A stretch of DNA of 64,000 nt from Bacteroidota bacterium (GTDB taxonomy: Bacteria; Bacteroidota; Bacteroidia; Bacteroidales; FEN-979), in assembly GCA_026391775.1 (NCBI GenBank), contig JAPLDK010000010.1, forward strand, positions 1 through 64,000. The letters are read 5' to 3'. The notes under the pieces are model-generated. The model was not told where the DNA came from, did no database searches, and saw only the letters and a list, made by a program, of their open reading frames with translations. Below, piece by piece: positions 8,755 through 17,389 of this stretch (the first letter of the stretch is position 1; each line of letters begins with the position of its first letter). The translations under genes and the position numbers were made by a program.

Positions 8755-8837
8755 GCCCGGATGGCGGAATTGGTAGACGCGCTAGTTTCAGGGACTAGTG
8801 TCCCCAGGATGTGCAGGTTCGAGTCCTGTTCCGGGCA
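8755..8837 (+). tRNA. tRNA-Leu (anticodon CAG)
   Basis: Class II tRNA with acceptor GCCCGGA pairing with TCCGGGC and discriminator A at 8837. Anticodon stem CTAGT/ACTAG encloses TTCAGGG, giving CAG for the CUG codon. Unlike its neighbour, CCA is not encoded (CAA follows), so it must be added after transcription. A GH27 gene remnant begins about 50 bp downstream. Confidence 0.96.
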
Positions 8838-8851
8838 CAAATTACAAAGTT

Positions 8852-8886
8852 AAAGCGCTGTGAGCATTATGTTTACAGCGCTTTTT
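8852..8886 (+). terminator. intrinsic terminator after tRNA-Leu(CAG)
   Basis: AGCGCTGT (8854-8861) pairs with ACAGCGCT (8875-8882) around a 13-nt loop, followed by a short T run. It ends where the alpha-galactosidase remnant begins. Confidence 0.8.
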
Positions 8887-8889
8887 ACA

Positions 8890-9159
8890 TTTCAAGGGAA
8901 CGGTATAGGGGCCGGGCCACTGGAATGATGCCGATACGCTTGAGGGAGAGGGGACTATGCCTTCTGTTTTATAAACCGCGGAAACCAGCCTGTGTCAATT
9001 GACCAGGATCTTAAAACTTCAGTTAAGAAGTATATAATCGATGATTCATATATGATCAGGGACCTTTGGAAGCATGAAAATATCGGAAGCACGAAAGAAA
9101 ATGTTAAAGGCAGCCTTCAACCCCATGATGTGCTTATGATCAAACTTTCGAAGAAATAA
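8890..9159 (+). pseudogene. C-terminal remnant of a GH27 alpha-galactosidase
   Basis: Reading the plus strand in one frame gives GDYAFCFINRGNQPVSID, then YMIRDLWKHENIGSTK and LQPHDVLMIKL before a TAA at 9157. This is the C-terminal beta-sandwich of GH27 alpha-galactosidases, whose usual wording is close to ALFNR...VRDLW.HKDLG....VPPHG..L. The same frame continues upstream (FQGNGIGAGPLE) through two TGA stops at 8926 and 8941, and the whole catalytic domain is missing. Only about 90 codons survive, so it cannot be functional. It lies directly behind a tRNA-Leu and its terminator. This is the content of the apparently empty stretch 8887-9197. Confidence 0.75.
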
Positions 9160-9197
9160 ATCCGGGATTAAGCCTGCATTCTTCCCCGGTATTGCGC

Positions 9198-10055
9198 TCA
9201 ATCCTTACTTCTCAGCATACTACAAAAGGAAAAATAAGCTGATACAGGTTCCCGCGATCCGTCAGAAAAAACGAAAAGAAACTCCTTGTCTTTCTTCTTA
9301 TCCTTCTCTGCAAATTCAAGACAGCCTATGTACTGGCCAGAAGTATTGTCGGAAATCTCTATAATGCTCTTGCGGATGAGATCGCTCCAGATATCCCGGC
9401 TTCCGTGTTTCATCTGCGAATAGTCAGCATTAACGGAAAAATAAAGATCAAAAAGCTTAACATCGGCATTCAGGGTCTCTGCATGCAAAGAACCTTTTTC
9501 CCCGGTTAATACGATCAATCTCATCCGTCCATCCAGGAAATTTTCTACAGTATCCTGGCCGGAGACAATAATGTTAATACGCTTCGAACCATGCAATTTG
9601 TCAGGGATGCATAAACACTTTATCTCCAGGGAACAAGGCTTGATAAATATCACCATTCTTATATAGAATGAAGAATCCGGGTTTGTTTTAAAATAAGAAT
9701 TTACAGCACAAACCTTCTTCCCGTTTTTAAAATACTCCCGGTTGAAATTTATCGGGATTTTCCTCAAGACTACTGGAAGGATGCTGTGTGCGGGAGATAA
9801 ATCAACTGGAAGGCTGTCCCAAACCGGGATATTCCCTGAACCCGGCACGTTGTCGGATCTTAGAAGGCCCGAGAAAACATCCCATCCATCGGTTTGCATG
9901 ATCCCTGCAGCTGTTCCAATCAATTCGCTGTCGAATACCCGTAACGCTTTTTCAGCACGGGATTTATTCATGCCCTGCCTCTGCCTGCAAGCCGAAGTGA
10001 TAAGGATGATTGAAAAAATAAACAAACTGATCTGCCAGCATTTTGATTTTTTCAT
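9198..10055 (-). CDS. lipoprotein of unknown function (paralogue of the 10644-11639 gene)
   Basis: A 285-residue protein with a lipoprotein signal peptide (hydrophobic segment, then ITSAC with the lipidated Cys at about 23). I do not recognise a family. It shares a layout with the 331-residue lipoprotein at 10644-11639: an N-terminal helix with L/V-x-x-L/F-D/N-S-E-I/L (EKALRVFDSELIG here, LNSLKILNSEIIS there), a central beta-rich part, and a C-terminal segment FSDGSREPVSAY that matches FSDGSECRLTEQ. The two genes flank a small exported protein on the opposite strand. Probably anchored in a membrane facing the periplasm; role unknown. Confidence 0.75.
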   Translation of the reverse strand: MKKSKCWQISLFIFSIILITSACRQRQGMNKSRAEKALRVFDSELIGTAAGIMQTDGWDVFSGLLRSDNVPGSGNIPVWDSLPVDLSPAHSILPVVLRKIPINFNREYFKNGKKVCAVNSYFKTNPDSSFYIRMVIFIKPCSLEIKCLCIPDKLHGSKRINIIVSGQDTVENFLDGRMRLIVLTGEKGSLHAETLNADVKLFDLYFSVNADYSQMKHGSRDIWSDLIRKSIIEISDNTSGQYIGCLEFAEKDKKKDKEFLFVFSDGSREPVSAYFSFCSMLRSKD

Positions 10056-10134
10056 GACGGATGGCGAGTTCGGTGTGGTTCAAAGATCGGCAAATATTTT
10101 TGCATTGGCAATCCTGTTTTTTCTGAAAAGTAAA

Positions 10135-10142
10135 TATCTTTG
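10135..10142 (+). promoter_or_regulatory. -7 element for the small exported protein gene
   Basis: TATCTTTG matches TANNTTTG and lies 23 nt before the ATG at 10166. No good -33 element was found. Confidence 0.45.
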
Positions 10143-10165
10143 ACGGGATCATTATACGGACTTCC

Positions 10166-10621
10166 ATGAGCCAAAAAACATGCGGTTTCCTTCTGATTAC
10201 GATATTATTAATAAATCTGCCGGGTTATACTCAGGACAGGAGTAAAGAAGCTGAGAAATATGCCAGGGTCTATTGCCAGATGCTTGCATATTCCTGCAGC
10301 ATGGCGCCAAAAAACCTTTCAATACAGGTTGAAAAAAGCATCTTTAACCCGAATTTAAAATTTGGCCCGGTCGGATGGAAAATATGGTCGCAGATAAGCT
10401 GGCGGGGACAAGTATCCAGGATGAATTACAACATAAGGGTATATATTGAAGTAAACGAACCTGTAAATGGCCTGCAGGGGAAATCAACCTTATTCTTTCT
10501 TGATTATTCCTACTTGCTTGGTTTCCGCTGTATAAAGGATGAAAATACCAAGCCAGCCAGGCTTCTTAATGGCAAGATCAAGTTCTGCCGTTACAGGGAA
10601 TTTAAATATTTCAAACTCTGA
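10166..10621 (+). CDS. small exported protein of unknown function
   Basis: A 151-residue protein with a cleavable signal peptide (about 1-22, ending GYT-Q). The mature part has two Cys in CQMLAYSCS and two near the C-terminus (FRC, FCR), which could form disulphides. No family was recognised. It is on the plus strand between two paralogous lipoprotein genes on the minus strand, with its own -7 element. The context suggests an envelope role but gives no more. Confidence 0.65.
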   Translation: MSQKTCGFLLITILLINLPGYTQDRSKEAEKYARVYCQMLAYSCSMAPKNLSIQVEKSIFNPNLKFGPVGWKIWSQISWRGQVSRMNYNIRVYIEVNEPVNGLQGKSTLFFLDYSYLLGFRCIKDENTKPARLLNGKIKFCRYREFKYFKL

Positions 10622-10643
10622 AATACCATCAATCGAAGAATTT

Positions 10644-11639
10644 CTAATGCATATAGTTAAACAGTTTTTTCAAAGCCAGAATTTGTTCTGTTAGCCTGCA
10701 TTCCGACCCATCGGAAAATCTGATAAAATAATCATAGCGTCCATTATCCCCCACCGGTGATAATACAATGTCCCCGATAATCCCGTGATCATCTGAATCT
10801 GACAGTTCAAGATGCATATATTTGTTGAATTCCTGGTCATACTGATTACTCGTAGGATTGATTGAACCATAGTCTATTGTACCGGACAGTTCAGTTGTAA
10901 ATAGTTTTTGTTCAATACTGATATGCCGGATGGAATATGAAAGCGGGGGGTGGTAATCAATATCGAGGTTAATCTTTGATCTCATAATCTCCTTTCCCCC
11001 TTCAAGTATGCGAAGGTTGGAGTTCAGTTTGCCGCTTTTAACGGCAAAACTGCCTTCCCGGTTCATGTTAAATAATACCTCTGTTGAATCACTTTTTAAT
11101 TCCGATGATATCCATGAGATCATTGCTTCAGAAATGTGTGCCTGATGGCTGATGCTTAATTCTTCCTTATCTCCTATAAACAGTTTGGCCCGGATTGTAA
11201 CCGGTAATTCAGGCTTTGTCCTGGTTTCTTCCACTTCATAGTCATAAAGGAAAAATCTGCACTCTGAACCTTTAAGACCGGGCATGGGAAACCGGATAAG
11301 GATAAGAGAAGTATCCTTTTTCTTCAGGAACATCCTGTTTACCGTATCCCAGCAGTATATTCCCTTTTTACCGGCAAAGGAAAAGTTCTTAATGATGCCT
11401 GACCCACTGGAAGTATCGCTTCGGAATGGCAACGGGACTGATGGTTGTTTCAAAATAAAACCAAGGGCTTTGAGTCCCGGCTGTTCAGATAATTTATAAA
11501 CAAAACTGATAATTTCACTGTTCAGGATCTTCAGACTATTCAAGGCTTCCTTTTTATCAATGGGATGCCCGGTTTTACATGAAAGAACCAGGAATGGCAG
11601 AATCAGGATCAGAGAGAAAGAATGTTTGGATTTCATCAT
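10644..11639 (-). CDS. lipoprotein of unknown function (paralogue of the 9198-10055 gene)
   Basis: A 331-residue protein with a lipoprotein signal (LVLSC, lipidated Cys at about 21). No known family recognised. Its helix LNSLKILNSEIIS and C-terminal GIIGDIVLSP...FIRFSDGSE correspond to GQYIGCLEFA...FVFSDGSRE in the 285-residue lipoprotein at 9198-10055, so the two are diverged paralogues. The repeated strands in the centre (residues about 110-290) suggest a beta-sandwich or lipid-binding barrel; this is inference. Two adjacent Met codons open the frame; either could be used. Confidence 0.72.
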   Translation of the reverse strand: MMKSKHSFSLILILPFLVLSCKTGHPIDKKEALNSLKILNSEIISFVYKLSEQPGLKALGFILKQPSVPLPFRSDTSSGSGIIKNFSFAGKKGIYCWDTVNRMFLKKKDTSLILIRFPMPGLKGSECRFFLYDYEVEETRTKPELPVTIRAKLFIGDKEELSISHQAHISEAMISWISSELKSDSTEVLFNMNREGSFAVKSGKLNSNLRILEGGKEIMRSKINLDIDYHPPLSYSIRHISIEQKLFTTELSGTIDYGSINPTSNQYDQEFNKYMHLELSDSDDHGIIGDIVLSPVGDNGRYDYFIRFSDGSECRLTEQILALKKLFNYMH

Positions 11640-11722
11640 TTATTCGCTTAAGGTTTCCGACGGACTGATCGTTTATCCAAATGATCTCATCATCAGTCCC
11701 TGCTTTAATAATGACTTCCTTT

Positions 11723-11762
11723 TAAAAAAAAACCGGGTGGGATTTTGAATTCCTGCCCGGTT
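11723..11762 (-). terminator. intrinsic terminator of the 11790-12392 gene
   Basis: On the minus strand AACCGGGCAGG pairs with the CCCACCCGGTT segment around a 10-nt loop, then a run of T. It lies 28 nt after the stop of the upstream lipoprotein gene. Confidence 0.85.
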
Positions 11763-11789
11763 CGTTTAATTATTCAGAGCAACCCTTTT

Positions 11790-12392
11790 TTACTTATGCC
11801 CGGCATTGGTTGATGTCAGCGGAAATTCCAACACAGTGCCATCTGTGCGTATTACCTTGGCATAAACCACCCCAAATTTATGGTTAAGTGACCAGTAAAT
11901 CGTTTTTGTAGGGGTAACCTTTCCGTCTACAGTAAGTCCTGCAGGTACATCCTCTTTTACATCAATAGTTTTGATATACATACCGAGAGCGGGAACATAA
12001 AAATCGTCGGTCGTGCTTTTGGAGAGCACTGTACGGACTACCTGGGAAGAACCTATATTGAACTTGTACTGGGTTCCCACTGCATCATCAAAATTGACAA
12101 GAGTGTATGGTTTGGACTTGTCCCCGCTTGAGTAAAAATAATCGGCAAAACCGGCAGTTGTCATGTTGCCTGAGACAGCAAGCACATTCGATCCATAAGT
12201 ACATGTAACAACCACGTCGGTGCCTGAAACCTGGGAAACCTTCAGGTCCCCGTTTCCGCTTGAACTCCATGTGGTTCCAACAACAGCAAGAGCACTCACA
12301 GTTGGTGCGTTTGAAGAATCATCAGTTTTCTTTTTGCAACTGCTGCCAATAATTGCTGTGATCAACAGCGTCAGGATAAGAAGCTTTTTCAT
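11790..12392 (-). CDS. small lipoprotein of unknown function
   Basis: A 200-residue protein. The start at 12392 is preferred over the ORF start at 12482 because it begins a lipoprotein signal peptide (MKKLLILTLLITAIIGSSC, Cys at 19). After the Cys comes a Lys/Ser-rich linker and a beta-rich domain with many Thr, Val and Ser; the C-terminal part (KTIYWSLNHKFGVVYAKV) looks like consecutive strands. No family was recognised. It has its own terminator, and a 127-nt gap separates it from the pseudo-caspase gene upstream. Confidence 0.7.
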   Translation of the reverse strand: MKKLLILTLLITAIIGSSCKKKTDDSSNAPTVSALAVVGTTWSSSGNGDLKVSQVSGTDVVVTCTYGSNVLAVSGNMTTAGFADYFYSSGDKSKPYTLVNFDDAVGTQYKFNIGSSQVVRTVLSKSTTDDFYVPALGMYIKTIDVKEDVPAGLTVDGKVTPTKTIYWSLNHKFGVVYAKVIRTDGTVLEFPLTSTNAGHK

Positions 12393-12519
12393 AGGTATAG
12401 GGTTTAATTCAGGTTTGTTTTGCTCGTATTTAGGAGACAATACAATATTACCATTAATTCTGCCATTTTCCAAATTTTTCAAAATAATATTCGAATTTAT
12501 TTTGATGTGTAATGTTGAC

Positions 12520-13842
12520 CTAAAGTTTCAGGATCGGAAGGTCTTTTGTCAGTGATGACCCGCTAAGGGCATGCGGTAACTGCTCTTTCAGTTTCATTTT
12601 GAGAGATGTGGTGTGAACGTCCTGGATAATAAAGTCTGACAATTCTTTCAGGCTTGCTTTAGCTTTTGTTTCTTTAAGTTTTCCGAGTAAAGCCAGTGTA
12701 AATAAGCCATGACCGGCATGGTGGTCCGACCAGGCTTTCTGGCCTGGTCCGCTGGCAGCCATGAAAAATACATTTGCAGGTACATTGGGATATCGGAGGA
12801 TTATCTTTGCCAATTTGCTTTTATCCGGTTTGGGTTTAAGGGCATCAAACTGGAACGATGTTTCAAGCAGGATACTTATACGTTTTGAGGCATCTTCCTG
12901 TAACATCTTGAAAAGATCGCTGATCCGGATGATGAATTTAGGGTCGTCATTCTCAATATCTACGGGTAAGAAATAGGGCTCAAGCGTTTTTTCATCGATC
13001 AGTCCATATCCGGCATAATAAAAGATCAGGTCTGCATTACCGTTCACTCCCCTGGAATAGGAGGCAAGCTTAATAAGCTCCCTGCGCATTTCGAATGATT
13101 TGGCATTGATCATCATCTGAACATTTGAGGATGGGATACCCAGTGTGCGGATGGCATATTCCCTGAATACCCTGGCGTCGCGGGCATGATAATCCATTGA
13201 GTCGGAGAAACAACGGGCCATCTGCATCGGACTGTAAGCATCATTGGCAATGATCAGGACATAGCTGTTCTTCCGGTCCGGCGGAAGTTCAGGAATGTCC
13301 TTGTCGGCATCACATAAAGGTTCAAATTCAAGTGGTTTCATTGAACCCGGAACGGGCTTCCCCGTCGTGAAGCTATACAAAAACCGTGTCAGGGTGTCGG
13401 CAATGATCCGGGAGGCATTAGTGTAAACTTTTTCATCGGCAAGTTCCTGCGTGGTCCCGCCTCCTTTGATCCTTTTAAGATCATTGGAATAAACCAGTTT
13501 CCCATTCCTTTTATCATATACTTTCAGCGTAGCATCAAGTGCTCCAAAGAAAAAATAGGGAGTTTCACCATTAAAATAAGAATTACATTTTACCTTGATT
13601 ACCAGGTCGGCACGGTTGCTGTCGGCAACAGGGCGAAAATTATTTTCAGCAAGTTGTTTGCTGATATTGGGTTGAACCACCGGGGGGACTGCACCCCTGG
13701 TCCAGTGAAACTCAGACCCTGTAATAAAAAAAGAAGTCTGGGCAAATAGTTGATCCACTGCGAATGCCGACATCGCGATCATCAAGAAAATGAAATAGCG
13801 AAATAGCGAAATAACGAAATGGCGAATTACAAACTTCCTCAT
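12520..13842 (-). CDS. caspase-fold (C14) protein lacking the catalytic dyad
   Basis: A 440-residue exported protein. After a signal peptide (about 1-35) comes a domain of unknown function (about 36-180), then a caspase/orthocaspase p20-like domain (about 190-400): YVLIIANDAYSP is the first strand, LIFYYAGYGLID the strand that ends in the catalytic His, and RISILLETSFQ the strand that ends in the catalytic Cys. The active dyad is lost: His is Tyr279 (codon TAT) and Cys is Ser329 (TCG). Family members normally read YYAGHG and DxC. Tyr/Ser substitutions are known in bacterial pseudo-orthocaspases (from memory). It is likely a binding or scaffold protein. It overlaps the upstream TPR gene by four bases. 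Confidence 0.85.
   Translation of the reverse strand: MRKFVIRHFVISLFRYFIFLMIAMSAFAVDQLFAQTSFFITGSEFHWTRGAVPPVVQPNISKQLAENNFRPVADSNRADLVIKVKCNSYFNGETPYFFFGALDATLKVYDKRNGKLVYSNDLKRIKGGGTTQELADEKVYTNASRIIADTLTRFLYSFTTGKPVPGSMKPLEFEPLCDADKDIPELPPDRKNSYVLIIANDAYSPMQMARCFSDSMDYHARDARVFREYAIRTLGIPSSNVQMMINAKSFEMRRELIKLASYSRGVNGNADLIFYYAGYGLIDEKTLEPYFLPVDIENDDPKFIIRISDLFKMLQEDASKRISILLETSFQFDALKPKPDKSKLAKIILRYPNVPANVFFMAASGPGQKAWSDHHAGHGLFTLALLGKLKETKAKASLKELSDFIIQDVHTTSLKMKLKEQLPHALSGSSLTKDLPILKL
13792..13823. repeat. 8-bp tandem repeat inside signal-peptide codons
   Basis: Four head-to-tail 8-bp units, GAAATAGC, GAAATAGC, GAAATAAC, GAAATGGC. They encode roughly residues 7-17 of the pseudo-caspase. 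Because 8 is not a multiple of 3, gain or loss of one unit would shift the frame; in-frame ATGs at 13782 and 13773 downstream could restart translation. Confidence 0.8.
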
Positions 13843-16157
13843 GATCTTTCAGTCTGAAATGACAAATAATCCTTAATCAGAGGAATTTCAGCTGATAAAA
13901 TTCCATACTTTAGCATATGGGGAACATCCTCATCAAAGGCGTCCATGAATGCTGTTCCGGTGAATTCCCTGGATGCAAGGCTTTTAGTGTATAACTCAAG
14001 AGCATGCTTCCTTTCCCCCTGGCATAAATATACATGGCCGGCATTCATGTAGTCGTAAGCCGATAACTTGTCAGTATGAGCCAGGAGTTCCCTGTATCCT
14101 GCTTCCGCCTGAGTGAGTCTGCCAATAACAAAGTCGCAATAGGCGGCTGGTCTCAGAAATTTAAGGTTACCGGGTGAATAAAACAGAAGTTGGGCGTAAA
14201 TCTGGGAAGCCTTTTCATAATCTTTGAGATTCAGGTAGCATTGGGCAAGTTGAGTCTGAAGGGACTGATCTGCCGGCTGCACTTTCAGGGCTTCTTTAAA
14301 ATACTCCAGTGCACTCTGAAAATCCTTGAGCCGGATATAGCACCAACCCAGTTTTTTAAGTATCCAGAGACGGTCAGTATCAAAAAGTTCAGCTTTTTTA
14401 TAATATTCCACGGCTTTTTTATAACGGCCCAACTTCTGGTAGCTGAATGCGATCTTTTCATAGAATTCTCCTGAGGGGGACCCTTTGCCTGAGAGATATT
14501 CATAAAGATCTATCGCCTCATAATAATGGCCTTTCTCAAAGTAAAATTCAGCAAGCTTCCGGGTGAAACTTTCCTGTTCGAAAAATGTCCTGTAGAAATA
14601 CAGGTCTTCAAATGAGATCCTTTTTCTAAATATATCTTCGAACTCGCCACGGCCGGGGTATATTTTAAAGAAGCGGTAGAGGTCCTGTATATACTGGATT
14701 ATGATTGCGTTTTCGCCAAGCGACTGGTCGAGCATCTGCTCTTCTGAAGCCATATCTTTCATCTGGGCTAACTCGGCTTCAAAATTTGTAACGATGAGGT
14801 TTCGCTGCTGAGCCGGGATCGCCTGGAAATTCAATACAAATGAGTACTTGTCGGAATTGCAGATATAAAAGGCATGTTCCAGACTGTCGAACAGCCTCCG
14901 GTTGAGGTCGTCGTTGCCTGGAAATAATATTCCCGATTCAGGATTCTGCCTATAGAACGGGATGAACCAGTTGCACATACGGTTAAAGAAGTCGAAGCGT
15001 TTGAGCATCTGGAACGTGCTCATAAAAACGTCCCCGCCTTCCATTTGCATTTTGGAGAATTTCTCGATCTTTTCAAACAGACCGGGAACTTCATCAACCA
15101 TCCCTTTCCATCCTGGATTTTTCCCTTCCATATCGATCTCTTCCGTCTGATCCCCCAGTTGAAGTTTATCTTCAATTTTTGGCATCATTTTCTTCATGTC
15201 GGGGAGTACCTCTTCTTCAAACTCCCGGGTTATTTTCTCTGTCTCCCTTGCCATGAGAAACTGAAGAAGTATCACTTCGATGTTTTTCATGATTTCCGGA
15301 TCCCGTGACAGGGAGTGAAGTTTCTCGATAAGCTCAGGATGGTTTGCTATCCTCCGATCATGCTTGATAAGGCCCAGGATAAGGCCGACAAGTGCACGCT
15401 GGCATACATGTTTCTCCCCCGCTTCCGTAAACTCAAGAAGCAGAATGAACTTCTGTGGGTCGAAATAGTTCAGCAAGCTAAGGGTCAGAGCGCTGACAAT
15501 GAGAGATTTTTCTTGCCATTCAATAGATCCGGACCGGTTGATCCTCCTTGCGAGGCCCAGATGATGGTCTTTGATTTTTTCTGTCAGCCATACCAATTTG
15601 AACAACTTATCAAGCATCTCCGTTGGAATGGAATTATTGGCTTCATCTTCAGCATTACCCCCCGCATCGATCAGTTTATTCACTTCACGATGAAGGAATA
15701 TCTCCTCAATCGAAGTGATGATCTGTTCCGGGTCTTCACCGAATTCCCGCAAAAGGATCTGTTTTTCGCTATGATGGAAAGGGAGAAGCGGTTCCCGCAT
15801 GCTGTGCTGCAACTCATCAGCAAGCGACAGCAGGGATGCCGAAAGGCTTTTAAGGATTGTTTCCTGCTGAGGATCCTTATATCCTTCGAATGCATAACGG
15901 AGTAAAGTCCTGTAATTGTCGCCCAGGGTTTCAAGCTGGTAATAGAACTCCTGTCTGGTGGAAAAACGTATCCATTGAGAAAATTCATCGAGGGCTGATT
16001 TGAAGCGGCGTTCATAAACCGCTTCGGCCACCCTGCGATACCTTTGTTCTATATCATTCCGGGATAAAATAATCACGTGATGTTTATTAATATACTGAAC
16101 ATCGTCAAATACCTTGCCAACATAAATCAACTCTATTTGCCTGCTTTTTTGTCGCAA
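13839..16157 (-). CDS. large TPR-repeat protein, TTG start
   Basis: A 772-residue soluble protein. The C-terminal third (about 540-720) holds tandem tetratricopeptide repeats, for example YYEAIDLYEYLSGKG, YKKAVEYYKKAELFD, FQSALEYFKEALKV and YEKASQIYAQLLFY. The N-terminal two thirds are helical with no recognised family. No signal peptide or membrane segment, so it is probably cytosolic. No ATG occurs early in the frame; the first plausible start is a TTG at 16157. That TTG lies inside CATTTTTG, close to a promoter -7 element, so a later non-ATG start (for instance TTG at 16127) is also possible. It is translationally coupled to the exported pseudo-caspase. Confidence 0.85.
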   Translation of the reverse strand: MRQKSRQIELIYVGKVFDDVQYINKHHVIILSRNDIEQRYRRVAEAVYERRFKSALDEFSQWIRFSTRQEFYYQLETLGDNYRTLLRYAFEGYKDPQQETILKSLSASLLSLADELQHSMREPLLPFHHSEKQILLREFGEDPEQIITSIEEIFLHREVNKLIDAGGNAEDEANNSIPTEMLDKLFKLVWLTEKIKDHHLGLARRINRSGSIEWQEKSLIVSALTLSLLNYFDPQKFILLLEFTEAGEKHVCQRALVGLILGLIKHDRRIANHPELIEKLHSLSRDPEIMKNIEVILLQFLMARETEKITREFEEEVLPDMKKMMPKIEDKLQLGDQTEEIDMEGKNPGWKGMVDEVPGLFEKIEKFSKMQMEGGDVFMSTFQMLKRFDFFNRMCNWFIPFYRQNPESGILFPGNDDLNRRLFDSLEHAFYICNSDKYSFVLNFQAIPAQQRNLIVTNFEAELAQMKDMASEEQMLDQSLGENAIIIQYIQDLYRFFKIYPGRGEFEDIFRKRISFEDLYFYRTFFEQESFTRKLAEFYFEKGHYYEAIDLYEYLSGKGSPSGEFYEKIAFSYQKLGRYKKAVEYYKKAELFDTDRLWILKKLGWCYIRLKDFQSALEYFKEALKVQPADQSLQTQLAQCYLNLKDYEKASQIYAQLLFYSPGNLKFLRPAAYCDFVIGRLTQAEAGYRELLAHTDKLSAYDYMNAGHVYLCQGERKHALELYTKSLASREFTGTAFMDAFDEDVPHMLKYGILSAEIPLIKDYLSFQTERS

Positions 16158-16209
16158 AAATGACGTTGTGGCAGGATTATACGAGCAACTTCAGAACAAT
16201 AAACGTATG

Positions 16210-17367
16210 TCAGAATCTTACCCCTGTTGTAAAAACAACAGACTGGAGCTGGTCACTCCCCATACTCTGGAAAACATAATTCCCATGGTCTGCAAACAAA
16301 TGCCTGTATTCAAGCCGGATATATCCGATTTTAATGGGTTTATACTCAAAGCCGACTGTAAAGCCCTGTATCATCAGGCCACGCCATTGATTATTATAAT
16401 AGTAAAGACCTGAGAGAAATCCGTCATAATCGTTAAAGAACTCATATCTCCCGGAGACCGAATATTTTTTCAGGAAGGTATATTTGGCCTGGATCATACC
16501 TGAGAACATAGTTGCAGTTTCGGTAGTGTCGGGTTTTATACCGCTGTTAGTTTGTGCTGCAAAGTCGAATTGGCCGGTGATAAACAGTTGGTCAAAAGGA
16601 TTATAAGTTACTATGAGGTTATTATAAAGAATATTATTGTCGATATCAGCATCGATAAGTGCCTGGTTGCCGAAAAAATTGTTGTAATTCAGGGTAAGCC
16701 GGGGTATTGGTTTATAATATACGAACATCAGGCCTGCCATATGTGTATTTTTGGCGTAGGCCAGTGAATAGGGATTCCCAATCATGATGCCTCCCCAGAA
16801 TTTTTCCGAAGCATTCCATGTGAGTTTAACACCAAGTACGCTTCCTGGCTCATAATATCCTCCAACTGAAACTGTGCTGAGATAGTTAAGCACCGGCCAT
16901 GAGGATTCTATGCCCACGGGATTAAGGAAATATCCAAAATCGAGCCAGAGCTTTTTACTAAGGCGGAATCCGAAATTCGCCTGCCTCAGGTTTTTAATGA
17001 ACTGGGCCTGGGGTGCAGCCAGCAGGTTAGGGGCATCGCCGAATTGAATGGCCAGTTTTCCCCTTACCTTATCGGCAGTATAGCCAATCTCGATGGCCGC
17101 CACGTTCAGGCGGATTTGGTTCTGAACCGGGCAGTTACTTGAAAAAGGGACCACATTGGAAGTATCATCCTTGCTTTTCAGGGTGCCGTTGTAGTAAGCA
17201 TCAATATAGAATCCGAACGTGAAATGCTTCAGCCTCATGAACATCTCATTTTTTATATCCTCTGTAAGGCTGTCCAGCTTATTTTGCGCAGTAAGAGGGT
17301 AGGACAATGACATCAGCATACATACAATAAAGAAAACCGTTTTATGCTTCAGAAAGATCTTATACAT
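16210..17367 (-). CDS. porin-like outer-membrane barrel (OmpL/BBP2-type)
   Basis: A 385-residue protein with signal peptide (about 1-28, LTA-Q) and a barrel-like mature part rich in aromatic residues. FGFYIDAYYNG near the N-terminus and FGYFLNPVGIESSWP in the middle resemble the putative porin-2 (BBP2, OmpL-like) family; this assignment is by wording only. The ATG at 17367 is preferred over 17430 because it precedes the signal peptide and avoids overlap with the efflux gene upstream. It is the last gene of the RND efflux operon, 22 nt after it, so it may modify permeability together with the pump, or only share its expression. Confidence 0.75.
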   Translation of the reverse strand: MYKIFLKHKTVFFIVCMLMSLSYPLTAQNKLDSLTEDIKNEMFMRLKHFTFGFYIDAYYNGTLKSKDDTSNVVPFSSNCPVQNQIRLNVAAIEIGYTADKVRGKLAIQFGDAPNLLAAPQAQFIKNLRQANFGFRLSKKLWLDFGYFLNPVGIESSWPVLNYLSTVSVGGYYEPGSVLGVKLTWNASEKFWGGIMIGNPYSLAYAKNTHMAGLMFVYYKPIPRLTLNYNNFFGNQALIDADIDNNILYNNLIVTYNPFDQLFITGQFDFAAQTNSGIKPDTTETATMFSGMIQAKYTFLKKYSVSGRYEFFNDYDGFLSGLYYYNNQWRGLMIQGFTVGFEYKPIKIGYIRLEYRHLFADHGNYVFQSMGSDQLQSVVFTTGVRF

Positions 17368-17389
17368 GTTCGTATGTTTTCCTGTTTTA

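Noticed and set aside
8811-9002. 63-codon ORF starting inside tRNA-Leu(CAG)
   Set aside because: It begins within the tRNA and runs out of frame through the GH27 remnant; the in-phase reading of the remnant explains the region better.
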